Of a stretch of 64,000 nt of DNA, positions 41,457-51,688 are shown one piece after another (position 1 is the stretch's first letter; the number at the start of each line of letters is the position of its first letter). Below the pieces are notes generated by a model. The model did no database searches. It was not told where the DNA came from and saw only the letters and a list, made by a program, of their open reading frames with translations. The stretch is from Ustilago trichophora (Eukaryota; Basidiomycota; Ustilaginomycetes; Ustilaginales; Ustilaginaceae): positions 1 through 64,000 of the forward strand of contig OOIN01000029.1 in assembly GCA_900323505.1 (NCBI GenBank), written 5' to 3'. Made by a program: the position numbers and the translations under genes.

Positions 41457-44400
41457 TCACTGCTGAGTAGCCTGCACAACAATCGCACAGGACCTCAACG
41501 ACTGCATCAGCATACCTTCCGTAACGGCGCCCAAGCAGTTGCCAACCGTTCGCAGCTCCTCCCTTACCTCATCAGGCAAAGTCGGAGAAGGGAGATCGGT
41601 GTGCATCCGCTCGACCTCTTGTCGGAAATCTTTCGGTCGCTGATTCCATTTACCGCGGCCGATGAACAGCATATCCTGCAACTCGTCTAGGAGTGGGAGG
41701 AGGATCTTGCTCATGGTTCGGATGGGGTTCGACGTGGTTTCCCGGGTCGAGGGAAGGGTGAGGAAAACGATCCCTGCATCTGTGCGCGATTCCGAATTTT
41801 GGATGGTGTCTTGCTTGAAAGGTTCCTCTTCTGCTTGTGATGAAGCTGATCCGAGTTCGGTGCGTGCCGCAGCGGCTGCGACAAACTCCTCCGGGATAGA
41901 CTTGACAGTCGCCGCGGCAATCGATGCATCTTGCTGATGGAACAAGAAGCGGGCATCCACTCGAGCTGCTTCCTGCTGGTGAATAGTCTGCAAATTGATC
42001 GAGTTGATATTGTCATCATCCGTCGTCAAGTGCTCGATTGGCAACGTGGGCGGTCGCAGCTTTTCCTGCGCAACGTGCTCGTCTATTTTGCTGCCCTTGG
42101 CGTCGCCTCCATTTGTGAAAGTAATCACCAACCCTTGAACGCTGCCAGATGAGCTGATCACGATCTTGCGCAGGAACTCTACTGCTGCTCGATCATCGGC
42201 TCCACCGAAAAAGGGGACAATGATCCTTCTGACGCCAGGGCGTCTTTGCAGTCCGTGACTGTGCTCCAGCTCGCGTCGCAGCGCCGCCATGGTCTGCTCG
42301 CTCTGTCGATCAGCGAGCGGGGCACCAGAAATACGAGACATGCTTGGGTCTAGCAAGACACCCGTTGCACATTGCCTGCGCAGATTGCGGAAGAGACGTG
42401 ATGGAAGCGACTGGGCATCCGAATTGGCCTGCCAGAAGCTGACGGCAGCATCTTCTTCGTTTAGCGTCTTGGAGAACGAGAGTCCGCTCGCAGCAGCAGC
42501 AGCACCGAGCCAGGAGAGTCCTCGACCGTACGAATTGTGAGCCTCCCAAGTTACAAGTGCCATACCTCGTCCAAGTTCGGACACCGTTTGCTCTGCGTTT
42601 CCGAGACGATGTCGTGCTTTTGCGTTCTGCTGCCCGATGGTCTTGATCATGTCGTGGCGTGGTACAATAAAGGTGTCCGGCGGGACTGAATAGGCAGCGT
42701 CAACGGTCATCGCCGCGCCAGGTGTAGTCACTGTGGCAGTGAAAAGGCCGAGCTTCCTTTCGCGTGCCAGCATGACTGAAGTGGGAACTTTACAGAGTTG
42801 CTGGACCTTCTTGAGACTTTCCATCATTTCATCACGGTGTCGTTCCTCGGAGTAGTTGATAAGCTGCATAATGGACGAAGTTGTGTACTCTATGGGTAGC
42901 AAGCGGAGCAGATCGACGGCGACCTGTCCGGCTGTGCTGTCATTGTCGCCCGTGTCGGATGTAGATCCGCGTTCAGCGCCGTGATGCTGGCCTAGAAGAT
43001 TGAGGAGGAACATGAGCGTCTTGGTGGCTGGACTCGGCGAGGCTATTGCGATGGTGATTGGAAAATCGGCAGATTCCGCTTCTTGGCCAGAAGCAGCAGC
43101 GGGGCTTGCATCCTCCGTGTTGTCCATGTGCTTCTCGTCCTCGTCATCTGCTGCACCTGCCGCACCTTGCTGAGCCAAGCTGGAAAAGTAGACATACCTC
43201 GACAACGGTCGTACCGACATGGTAGTGCAAAGGAAGCAGATGACAAGCATGGCAAACACCTTGGGGCTGACAACTCCGAGTTGAAGCGCCACATTGAGGA
43301 TGATGATCTCGATGATACCTTTGCTCTGCATGAGGCTTGCCACGCACATGGCTTCGCGCCAGGTCATTCCAGCCAATTTTGCAGAGGCAGCGGTCGCTCC
43401 AAACTTGCTGACAAAGATACCGACGACAAGTAAGCAAATGAGACCCCAGGTTGTACCATCGCTCAACAGCTTGAAGTTGGTGCTGAGACCGCTGGTGACA
43501 AAGTAGAGCGGCAGTAGAACCAGCATGACTAGCGTTTCGATGCTCTCGGTGACCTTGACAGCAAAGTTACCATGAGGGCAGCATACGCCAAAGGCAAAGG
43601 CGCCAACAATCGGATGAACGCCCATCGAGTCGGTGTAGAAAGCGCTGATGAGAGCGCCGCAGAGGGCAATGACGAGGAGATGCTCAGGAACACGATCTTC
43701 TGCTCCCGTAGTCATGTCGAATCCACTGCGGATGATTAAGCGGTTCATGAAAGGCCTAAAGACGAACCAAAGGATGGCAATGTACCCGGCGGCTGCGAGT
43801 AGTTGATAAAGAGCATCGATCTGCTTGCCTCCTGTACCCAAAGCCGAGCCCAGTGCGAGGAGAACATATCCGATGAGGTCGTTACACACGCCTGAAGCGA
43901 TTGTGATGCAACCCAATCGTGTGCTGAGGATGTTCATCTCGGCCATGATGCGAGATAGGACTGAGAGAGAGGTGACAGCCATGACTGTGCCCACGAAGAG
44001 GAAGAAAGTGGTGAAGTTGACGGTTTGGTCGGTCTCGAGCTGCCAGATGAGCCTGGAAATGCCGACAGCGATGCCAAATGGGATGGCCATGCCTGGGAGT
44101 GTGATGAGAAGGACTTTTTGCCAGTACTTTGCCATGAGGTCGGTGTCAGTCTCCAATCCAATCAGGAAGAGGAAGAGGGAGAGACCAATGCCGGCCATGA
44201 GCTTGAGCAGACCCAAGGCTTCTTTCGGAACAATTGTTTCGGTGAAGCCTGGTATATTGCCTAAAGCTGTAGGACCAAGAAGGATGCCAGCTAGCAGCTC
44301 ACCGACGACAGCTGGCTGGCCGATGAGCTTGAAGAGCTTGCCGAGCATTTGACATAGCAAGATGATGATGATGACCTGGGTCAAAAAGAGACCAAACCCA

Positions 44401-44477
44401 TTTGTGGTGAGGATGTAGTTGTTCGGGTTGAAGGCGAGCGGATCGCTGTGGCTAAGGAAGCCATAGTTGAAAGGCAT
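41457..44477 (-). CDS. kha1: KHA1-like K+(Na+)/H+ antiporter, CPA2 family
   Basis: 1006 aa, intact, single exon. Residues 25-435 are a Na+/H+ exchanger domain with about 12 hydrophobic segments. GQPAVVGELLAGILLGPTALG and FLFLIGLETD are typical CPA2 signatures, and GVCNDLIGYVLLALG near 210 probably carries the transport Asp. The long C-terminal half (about 450-1006) is hydrophilic, with acidic and Ser-rich stretches and a conserved-looking segment VRRIIVPFFGGADDRAAVEFLRK near 755. Length and layout fit fungal Kha1 proteins, which act in endomembranes in potassium and pH balance. Confidence 0.92.
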   Translation of the reverse strand: MPFNYGFLSHSDPLAFNPNNYILTTNGFGLFLTQVIIIILLCQMLGKLFKLIGQPAVVGELLAGILLGPTALGNIPGFTETIVPKEALGLLKLMAGIGLSLFLFLIGLETDTDLMAKYWQKVLLITLPGMAIPFGIAVGISRLIWQLETDQTVNFTTFFLFVGTVMAVTSLSVLSRIMAEMNILSTRLGCITIASGVCNDLIGYVLLALGSALGTGGKQIDALYQLLAAAGYIAILWFVFRPFMNRLIIRSGFDMTTGAEDRVPEHLLVIALCGALISAFYTDSMGVHPIVGAFAFGVCCPHGNFAVKVTESIETLVMLVLLPLYFVTSGLSTNFKLLSDGTTWGLICLLVVGIFVSKFGATAASAKLAGMTWREAMCVASLMQSKGIIEIIILNVALQLGVVSPKVFAMLVICFLCTTMSVRPLSRYVYFSSLAQQGAAGAADDEDEKHMDNTEDASPAAASGQEAESADFPITIAIASPSPATKTLMFLLNLLGQHHGAERGSTSDTGDNDSTAGQVAVDLLRLLPIEYTTSSIMQLINYSEERHRDEMMESLKKVQQLCKVPTSVMLARERKLGLFTATVTTPGAAMTVDAAYSVPPDTFIVPRHDMIKTIGQQNAKARHRLGNAEQTVSELGRGMALVTWEAHNSYGRGLSWLGAAAAASGLSFSKTLNEEDAAVSFWQANSDAQSLPSRLFRNLRRQCATGVLLDPSMSRISGAPLADRQSEQTMAALRRELEHSHGLQRRPGVRRIIVPFFGGADDRAAVEFLRKIVISSSGSVQGLVITFTNGGDAKGSKIDEHVAQEKLRPPTLPIEHLTTDDDNINSINLQTIHQQEAARVDARFLFHQQDASIAAATVKSIPEEFVAAAAARTELGSASSQAEEEPFKQDTIQNSESRTDAGIVFLTLPSTRETTSNPIRTMSKILLPLLDELQDMLFIGRGKWNQRPKDFRQEVERMHTDLPSPTLPDEVREELRTVGNCLGAVTEGMLMQSLRSCAIVVQATQQ

Positions 44478-45474
44478 TATAACAGAGTGGCTCTCTGCTC
44501 ACCGAGTGCGATTCGAAATGCTTGGTTAGTGGCTATGCGATTGTGTTGGTCTTCCTTGAACCTGTTCGCCGCTGTTATCTACAAAGTCATCAACGGTCCC
44601 GAGAGCGGAAGCGATATTGACGCTATTGAGCGGAGGAAGGTGCGTCCATCGCTATGGTTGTGATTATGGGACAGAGCGTGGCCAGAAGGTGGGAGGCATA
44701 TTGGTCGAGGGTGGTTTGATCGTGTTGTGGCAGAGGAGAAGAGAATGTATGCGTGCGGTCAGGGGCTGAATGCTCAAAAAAATGGCTCAACTTCAGGGTC
44801 TACTGCTGGTGGCGTAAGTTAACCGAAATGCCAGCTGTGCAACACATACAATACACACACACACGCGTGCCTCCAGTCAGATTTTCATGCAAGTGTCACT
44901 TTGCACAGCGCGCGTGTCTCTCCACATGTGCCCTGATTGTCCTTCACCGTTCTAGAAAGAGGGATTCAGCCCCACATGCACAAGATTGGTTCAAGCCTTT
45001 ATTGAACCTAGTCAGGTGTTCACAGCTACTTACGGCAGGAACAAGAGGCGTTCATTCTGCTCCATTGACGTCTTCATTGCGTACATTGTGCTCTCCCTTT
45101 CCTCCTCGCTCACAGGTGAGTGTTCTATGGCTCTGCCAGGCACACTTCAGCCCACCTTCTCCACCGCCTATCATGTCGCAGAATGTCACAGGACAGATTT
45201 GTACAGAGAACGCAATTGAGTGTTGGCATTTCCGCGTCGTCTCGTGCAGATGGCAAAGCTGGTATCGTAGTGTCTACAATGTCAGAACCCGCGCAGAGGG
45301 ATGGTTCAAATGTTTTGGGGAAAAGGGGGAGATGCTCGCGAGACTGAACCATATGGAATCGTGGGGGAAAGGGGAAACGTGTGTGATGCATACCTGTCGT
45401 AGCGTGCCATTTCGACGAAGACGAGCTCCTTCTGAGCTCCTTGAGGTATTCTGTCTGTCTGGATTTGAGTCGAC
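44478..45474. other. Upstream region of the antiporter, no convincing gene
   Basis: About 1 kb between the antiporter start and the phosphatase stop; both genes are on the minus strand. A 241-codon plus-strand frame (44753-45478) overlaps the phosphatase C-terminus antisense and lacks any domain, so it is not called. Confidence 0.55.
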
Positions 45475-47110
45475 TTAGGCGTCTTTTGGCTTTGCCGGCG
45501 CCTCGGTCTCGTTGTCCACCTCCATCTTGTCCGATTCCTCTGTCGAGTTGGCCGCCTTGGCGTCCATACGAGGCGACTCGTGGATCTTTGGCTCTGTCTC
45601 GGTGGTGGTGGTTGCTTTGGCTCCAGACTCGGATTGGTCGTCTCCGCTATCGTCTTCGTCAACGACGTGTGCTTCGTACACCACCTCACCTCCGTCCGAG
45701 CGTCCACCGGGTCGGAAGACAATGCCTGCGCCGCTCAGCGCACCCGCCAAGCCGCCTGGCAGTCGGAGCGCGCCTGCTGCACCGTCCTCGCCATCCTCGC
45801 CGCGCGCCAATCCTCCCGAAAGGAGCGACTGGATGCTCACTGTGCCGTCCATGCCACCGTCCTGTCCGCGCGAAGATGGCTGTGTGTTCTTGAAAACGGG
45901 AGCAACGTCCTTGGGAGTGGTGCGGTTCCACTTTGGTACCTCAATGTTGTCCTTGATCCAGCTGTACCACTCGTCCTTGGTTCGGCCGTTCAGCAATGCG
46001 ACGATGCAGACTGTCATGTTGTCGCAACCAATGCCACCAGTATCAGAGTCCGGTGCGAGACAGCGGTCCATGAGTTCCTCGCAAATGTCTTTGAGCTCCT
46101 TGCCATTGGCGACGGATCGTCGCACAATGTCAACCACGTCCTGACTGCTGAGGCAGTCCCAAATACCGTCGCAGGCCAGCACGAGGAATTCATCCTCGGC
46201 TTCAAGGATCTCCTTTTCGAGAACCTCGGGGAATGCGGTGACAATCTGCTGCTCTACCGGAAGTTCGAAGGTTCTCTTGAACTCGAAATCTCCGATAGCT
46301 CGGCTAAGAGCAAGATTACCGTTGACACGACCCCAACTGACGTAGCCACCTGCGTTCTCGATACGTGCTCGCTCCGAGTCCAATGTGGGCTTGTGGTCGT
46401 TGCTCATGTCAAGGACCGATCCGGCTCGGGAGAGGACACATCGCGAGTCACCTGCATTTGCTACAAAGACCCTTTCGACGCGCTTGGAATCCTTTTCGGC
46501 TGTCTTGATGAAAGCGGTAACGGCGGTGCATCCAGAAGGGTCGTTGGTGTAGTTTGGATCTGTGATCAGTGAACAAGTCATGTTTCGAGACATTGCAATA
46601 GCGGATTCAAAAAGTCAGCAGCGTGTCGGAGAATGAGCTCGTGCGGAAAGCAGACTTACCTTTCTTGAGATCCTCGTCAACATTCAAAAAGGCCTTCTGT
46701 AGCGCCTCTGTATAGTCGCCTTGTTTGAACTTGTCTTCGGCTACGAGCTTGGTGTGCAGATTACGACCACTGTACTGAGCGATGGAGGAACCTGTTGGTC
46801 ATGGCAAAAAAAAGAAAGAAAAAAAAAAGAAAGAAAAAACAGATGGGTGAAAAGTCAGATGGGTTGTTGGACGATTGCAAAGGGTGGACAGGGAAGTGAG
46901 CGAGCAAGACATACCTCCATGGCCATCGTAGACCCCGAAAAAGTTTCCAACGATCTGGTCGGCAGCATTCTTGATGTCGAGAATGGTAGCGTGCGAGTCC
47001 TCCATGCTAATTCGCCAACCCTGCATCTCGGAGATGGCGTAAAGAACCGAGTCATTGCCGCCGGAGGAGGTGGTCTTGTCCGTGACGGGCTCGGAAAGAG
47101 TCTGACCCAT
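45475..47110 (-). CDS. PP2C-type protein phosphatase (PTC2/3-like)
   Basis: Three exons: 47110-46915, 46791-46660 and 46559-45475, with introns of 123 and 100 nt in consistent phase; 470 aa. The metal-binding PP2C motifs are all present: SMEDSHAT near 35, FFGVYDGHGG across the first splice junction near 57-66, NDPSGCTAV, VANAGDSRCVLS, GRVNGNLALSRAIGDFEFK, LACDGIWDCLS and GIGCDNMTVCIVAL. The catalytic domain ends near 330; the acidic Ser/Ala/Glu-rich tail (about 350-470) is typical of fungal PTC2/PTC3. These Mg2+/Mn2+-dependent Ser/Thr phosphatases damp MAPK and checkpoint kinase signalling. An N-terminal MGQTLSEPV suggests possible myristoylation. Confidence 0.94.
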
Positions 47111-47632
47111 GTTTTCGAGTGAATCTAGATCGCACTGTTCTGAAACAGTTTGCGATTAGATGGGGGCTGTGAGCGAGAGACCAGGCGACAAGACGTGTCG
47201 AGTGTAGGATGGAGAGTGATTCTGAATTTGGCTGAGCTAGGTCGGCTGAGTTCAGGTTGAGCGTGATGTAATTTGATGTGATGTGATGATCTTGGATGGG
47301 AAAGATGACGTGCTCGGCAGCAACTGTGGTTTAGGATTCGTGAGGATGAGGGCCGATGATGGGCGCTTGACCACGGACTGAGGCCACCGATCAAGATAAG
47401 CCGAGAACGAGGCGATTGAAAGGACGTGAGTGAGGAAGTGTATTATATCAAAAGTATAGAGAGACCCAAAAGAGGAGACGATGCTAGGGCGATGGATGAT
47501 GGTGATGGGCGGAGGGAGAGGCGAGAAGGAGAGAAAGGGGGAGGTGGATTCGATTGATGGAGCGAGAGAAGGAAACGAGGAGCGGCAGCGGAGCGCAGTA
47601 TCTGTGTAATCGAGAAAGAGAGTCCGAAAAAA

Positions 47633-47682
<50 letters not shown>

Positions 47683-49081
47683 CAGCAGTACCAGCAGCAG
47701 AAGCAGCAGAAGCAGCAGCAGCGAGCGGATGGAGCTTGGTCGGACTTGAAACCGCATCTGCTAGAGAGTCGAGGTCGTCGCATCTACTACAGGACTGCAC
47801 TCTTTGTGTATATCTTTGTGCACCACGTCTGTGTTGGCTTTTCTGGGCAGCGACGGCAGCAGATCCCAACCCTGACTTTGAGCCGGCCTTTCAATCTCTC
47901 TTCTGGAAAGCGATGATAATTTGTTGGACTTCTGGACTCTGGACTCTGGACTCAGCTCTCAGCTCTCAGCTCTCAGCTCTCAGCTGCTCCAAACCCACGC
48001 GACTTGCATTTTCCTATTCATCCAACACTACTACTCTTACAATTTCGAGATTGGGACGGTCGCTTTTGTAATTGGTCTTTTGCACCGACACAGTTGGCGT
48101 GGAGTCTATGAAAAATACAAAGTACAGTAACTTACTGTACAGTAAACACTCACCATTAGCCCAAAAAAAGAAACAAACGCCAAATCCTGACGCGGCCTTT
48201 GTTTCCCTACAGCACGCACAGGCACAGCAGATCAACAAGCTCAAGCTGGACTTGGGACCTCATCTTGCAGATCGGTCGTCTTTCTCTTGACGCACAGGCA
48301 CCGCTCATACACTGTACTGTACTGCACCTAGACCGACGGGATCCCACTTAAGAATGCAGTGCAGTGGTGAGCTACGAGCTAGTGACCCTAACACTACTTC
48401 AAGTGCATCTCATTTGGTATCGTCGCCCCGATCTCGAGCCGATCATACCATCACCAGACCGAGAGAGACCTCGCTCGCTCTCAGCCGCTTAACCTCGTTG
48501 TGACGTCCTCAGATGACCAGCCTCCTCCTGCATAGCCGCTACGCTACATGGTGTCATCCTTGACATGACATGCAATGTCCCTTCACACATTCAACAAGGC
48601 GTTTCGCACGAGTCTTTCTTCAACATCGAGCTCCTCAAGTCAATTCAACGACTTGAATTCAATTCCAAGTGGTGCTCCCCAAGTTGGATTCAAAAATTGC
48701 CAAATTGGCTAAAAAGGCAATTCAACTTTCGAATTACATCCCTACTTCCTTCAACTAAAGTGTGGCCACGCCAAGTACAAAGTGTTGAAAAAAAAAAAAA
48801 GGAGAAAGGTCAAGAAGAAGAAAACCCTTTCTCTGAGTGTCTGCTGCAGCACAGCACCACAAAAGGCACACACACGCTGCAACTATTCTGTACCCAGCCA
48901 GGCTTGTGGGTTGCTTGCTCGTTCTGCCCTGCCCTGCCCTGCCCTGCCCTTCCCTTCTCCATGAACCCGTTCGTCTAGGCAAGGCGTGCTAGAATTCTTT
49001 TCGAGATCTTCTCTTCGTTGTCGTTGATATCTTCCAGCTGTCCTCCACCACCTCTTCACCTAAGACCGCAGTCCATTCAAC
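47111..49081. other. Divergent intergenic region with several microsatellites
   Basis: Between the phosphatase and eIF3i starts. It holds (GCA)n at about 47634-47676 with imperfect copies to 47722, (TCTGGAC)3 at about 47931-47953, (TCTCAGC)5 at about 47953-47985 and (CCCTG)n at about 48924-48950. TACTGTAC/GTACAGTA palindrome clusters lie at 48122-48145 and 48312-48328. Frames through the GCA run encode homopolymers and are not genes. Confidence 0.7.
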
Positions 49082-50125
49082 ATGCGGCCCATTCTCCTCT
49101 CTGGACACGAGCGTTCGCTCACTCAGGTCAAGTTCAACCGTGAAGGTGACCTCCTCTTCTCGGTCGCAAAGGATCCCACCATCAACGCCTGGTTCTCCCA
49201 CAATGGCGAGCGTCTCGGCACCTACGAAGGCCACAACGGTACCGTCTGGACCGTCGACGTCGATTCCGCCTCCGAGCTTCTCGTTTCCGGTTCCGCCGAC
49301 AACCAGATGCGTCTTTGGGAGGTAGCCACCGGCAAGTGTCTCTTCACCTGGGAGTTCGCCACGGCTGCCAAGCGCGTCGCCTTCTCCGAAGACTGCACCC
49401 AAGTCCTTGTCGTCACAGAAGCCCGTATGGGTCACCGTGGTGCCCTTCGCGTCTTCCGAATCAACCGCGACCCTTCCACTTGGACTCAACAGGACACTGA
49501 ACCTACTCGTACTATCACCTTCTCCGGGCCCAAAGCAGTCGTCGCTGCTTTTGCCCCTTGCGACCAATACATCATCACCGGCCACGAGAACGGAAAGGTT
49601 GCGCTCTACTACCATGACGACAAGGAGCCCGAGAGTGGTATCGATGCCGAGCTCGAGGAGAACTCGACCAACGCACACTCCGAGGTCATCTCGGACTTGC
49701 AGATGAGCGCCGACCGCACATACTTTGTCACTTCATCCCGAGACAAGACCTCTAAATTGATCGACTCCAAGACCCTCCAGGTCATCAAGACATACGCCAC
49801 CGAGACCCCTTTGAACAGTTCCTCCATCCATCCAACCAAGCCTTTCGTTATTGTTGGTGGTGGTCAGGATGCTATGAACGTCACCACCACGTCGGCGCGA
49901 CAGGGTCGATTCGAGACCCGATTCTGGCACAAGGTGTTTGAGGAGGAGTGCGCCCGTCTTCCTGGTCACTTTGGCCCCATCAACACTATTGCCATTCACC
50001 CTGCCGGTACCGCATACGCCTCGGGAGGTGAGGACGGTTACGTCCGAGTCAACTGGTTCGACCCTGGCTTCTTCAACTCGAAGCTCTACGGTGCTGACCT
50101 CGAGCTCGCACTCGAAGACCAATAG
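49082..50125 (+). CDS. tif34: Translation initiation factor eIF3 subunit i (Tif34)
   Basis: 347 aa, the usual length for eIF3i. It begins MRPILLSGHERSLTQVKFN and shows a seven-bladed WD40 pattern: AKDPTINAWFS, EGHNGTVWTVDV, SGSADNQMRLWEVATGKCLFTWEF, GHENGKVALYY, SSRDKTSKLIDS and GHFGPINTIAIHPAGTAYASGGEDGYVRV. eIF3i binds eIF3b and eIF3g and helps scanning of the 40S ribosome. High CpG and C-ending codons suggest strong expression. A C-rich leader precedes the ATG. Confidence 0.96.
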   Translation: MRPILLSGHERSLTQVKFNREGDLLFSVAKDPTINAWFSHNGERLGTYEGHNGTVWTVDVDSASELLVSGSADNQMRLWEVATGKCLFTWEFATAAKRVAFSEDCTQVLVVTEARMGHRGALRVFRINRDPSTWTQQDTEPTRTITFSGPKAVVAAFAPCDQYIITGHENGKVALYYHDDKEPESGIDAELEENSTNAHSEVISDLQMSADRTYFVTSSRDKTSKLIDSKTLQVIKTYATETPLNSSSIHPTKPFVIVGGGQDAMNVTTTSARQGRFETRFWHKVFEEECARLPGHFGPINTIAIHPAGTAYASGGEDGYVRVNWFDPGFFNSKLYGADLELALEDQ

Positions 50126-51124
50126 ATACGCCATCGACACGATCGCAAAGTTGAGCTTGCGCACTAGATGCATGCCAAGGCGAAGCTCGTCTCCATTTGC
50201 CCGAAGCACAAAACATTGCCAGAGGCCACCAAAAACAAGGGTCGGAAACGTCCCGACATGACATGGTCTGACGCAGCACCGATGTCTTTTTTTCACCATT
50301 TTGTAAATTAGCCAGCTAGTCAACTCTTCACCCGCATCACCCGCATACCTTTTCTTTCGACCCATTTGTGCAGTCTAGGAGCGCAGCGCAGAACGGGCGA
50401 CCTCGAGCATGTCAGCGCAGACAAATCTCCAACGTGGAGCATGTTCTGCGTCCATGACGCCAGTACATGGAAGTTTTTGCACCGCAGCCTGGCTCAGCTG
50501 TCCAATGTCTTCCGAGAGCAAGTACTATGATCCGATGTCCCCAAACTATGTCCAGTGCCACAAGCGAGCACATGAGAATAGGACTGGACTGAGTAACACA
50601 ATCGGATTTGCCGACTGACCGTTTACAGGCAGTTGATCCTGAGCTTCAAGGCTTTCCCAAAGCAGTGCCATGTCCGTAAGATAGACAGACCTCTTTGATG
50701 GTTGCTGTCAGCTTAGCGGTGCTGATTCCCGACATCGGTTGAGGCGGCTGGTATTTCCAAGTCCAGAGAGTGGACAATCTTCATCGCGGGCCACAACCAA
50801 GGCTACAAGCTCCTTTAGGACACAGGTGAGATGGATCCCCAGCATCAGCGATCACGGCTCTTCATTATTGACACGACCGGGCGTAGCTCTTTCAACATCA
50901 CACAGCACGATGCGAAGCTCAGAGTAGCCAAAGCGCGAGATCAACACCGCGCAAATAATTAACAAAACTAGAAAAAATTAAAGTTGTGACGATTCTGATC
51001 TTTCGAAACACTATGCAATTGCCAGGACTGTGTCCTTCTGACAAGGGTATATGACTAGGGTATGATGATGATGATGATGATGATGAACAATGAGCGCTTA
51101 CGCCAAAATGATGTTAATGACGAA
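50126..51124. other. Convergent region with (ATG)n microsatellite
   Basis: Between the eIF3i stop and the stop of the small Ser-rich gene. About eight ATG/GAT units lie at 51062-51085. No gene recognised. Confidence 0.6.
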
Positions 51125-51688
51125 TTAAAGATTCTTTGGAGAGTTTATCGGGCTAGTACCAGTGCTGGACAAGGTAGGGCTTGATGAGCGCCTACTTTTA
51201 TCTGAGTCCTTGCTAGCTCTTCTGATCCAATTGCTAACCAGCGTCGGGGAGAGAGAGAGCTTGTCTAGTGAGTTGGACGAGTTACGTTTCTTCTTGGATG
51301 AGCGAGATGCGTCAATGTCCAAACTTGGCAAGTCTACAGTGGGGGCTGCTGTGGAGCTGGTTCTGGATTCTCTTTGGGAAGAAGATCTCGAAGCGGATGG
51401 CGCGTGCTTTTTCGAGGTGCTAGATCGTGTGCTGCGAGAGGATGAAGATGAAGTTGTGTTGGGGTTGGCGGCAGTGGAACAGGGCTTGACGCCGTTCTCC
51501 AACAAGTGTAGCGGCCAGGGCTTCTGAATTGCCTGGGCCATCTCGTAGCGTGCTCGTAGCTCAGCGGCTTTTTGAGACGAGCTATGACCGGTGCGGTGGG
51601 ACGATGATGCCGACGAACGGGAACGGAAGGATGGAGCTAAGGACGACTCCGCCTCTGGTGACTGCTTGCGCGACATGAGTAACGGCAT
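51125..51688 (-). CDS. Small Ser-rich basic protein of unknown function
   Basis: 187 aa from ATG 51688 (MPLLMSRKQSPE); an upstream in-frame extension (to 51775) is His/Asn-rich and less plausible. A short segment AAELRARYEMAQAIQKPWPLHLL (about 45-67) looks like a conserved helix with an aromatic/proline end. The rest is Ser/Arg/Lys-rich, includes KKKRNSS and is probably disordered. The name of the family is not known to me. The reading frame is intact and Ser codon use resembles neighbouring genes, which favours a real gene. Confidence 0.55.
   Translation of the reverse strand: MPLLMSRKQSPEAESSLAPSFRSRSSASSSHRTGHSSSQKAAELRARYEMAQAIQKPWPLHLLENGVKPCSTAANPNTTSSSSSRSTRSSTSKKHAPSASRSSSQRESRTSSTAAPTVDLPSLDIDASRSSKKKRNSSNSLDKLSLSPTLVSNWIRRASKDSDKSRRSSSPTLSSTGTSPINSPKNL

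Noticed and set aside
44753..45478. 241-codon plus-strand frame
   Set aside because: Cys/Trp/Arg-rich with no domain, and its end overlaps the phosphatase antisense.
47252..47869. Frames with poly-Ala, poly-Leu or poly-Cys
   Set aside because: They come from the GCA triplet repeat read in three frames.
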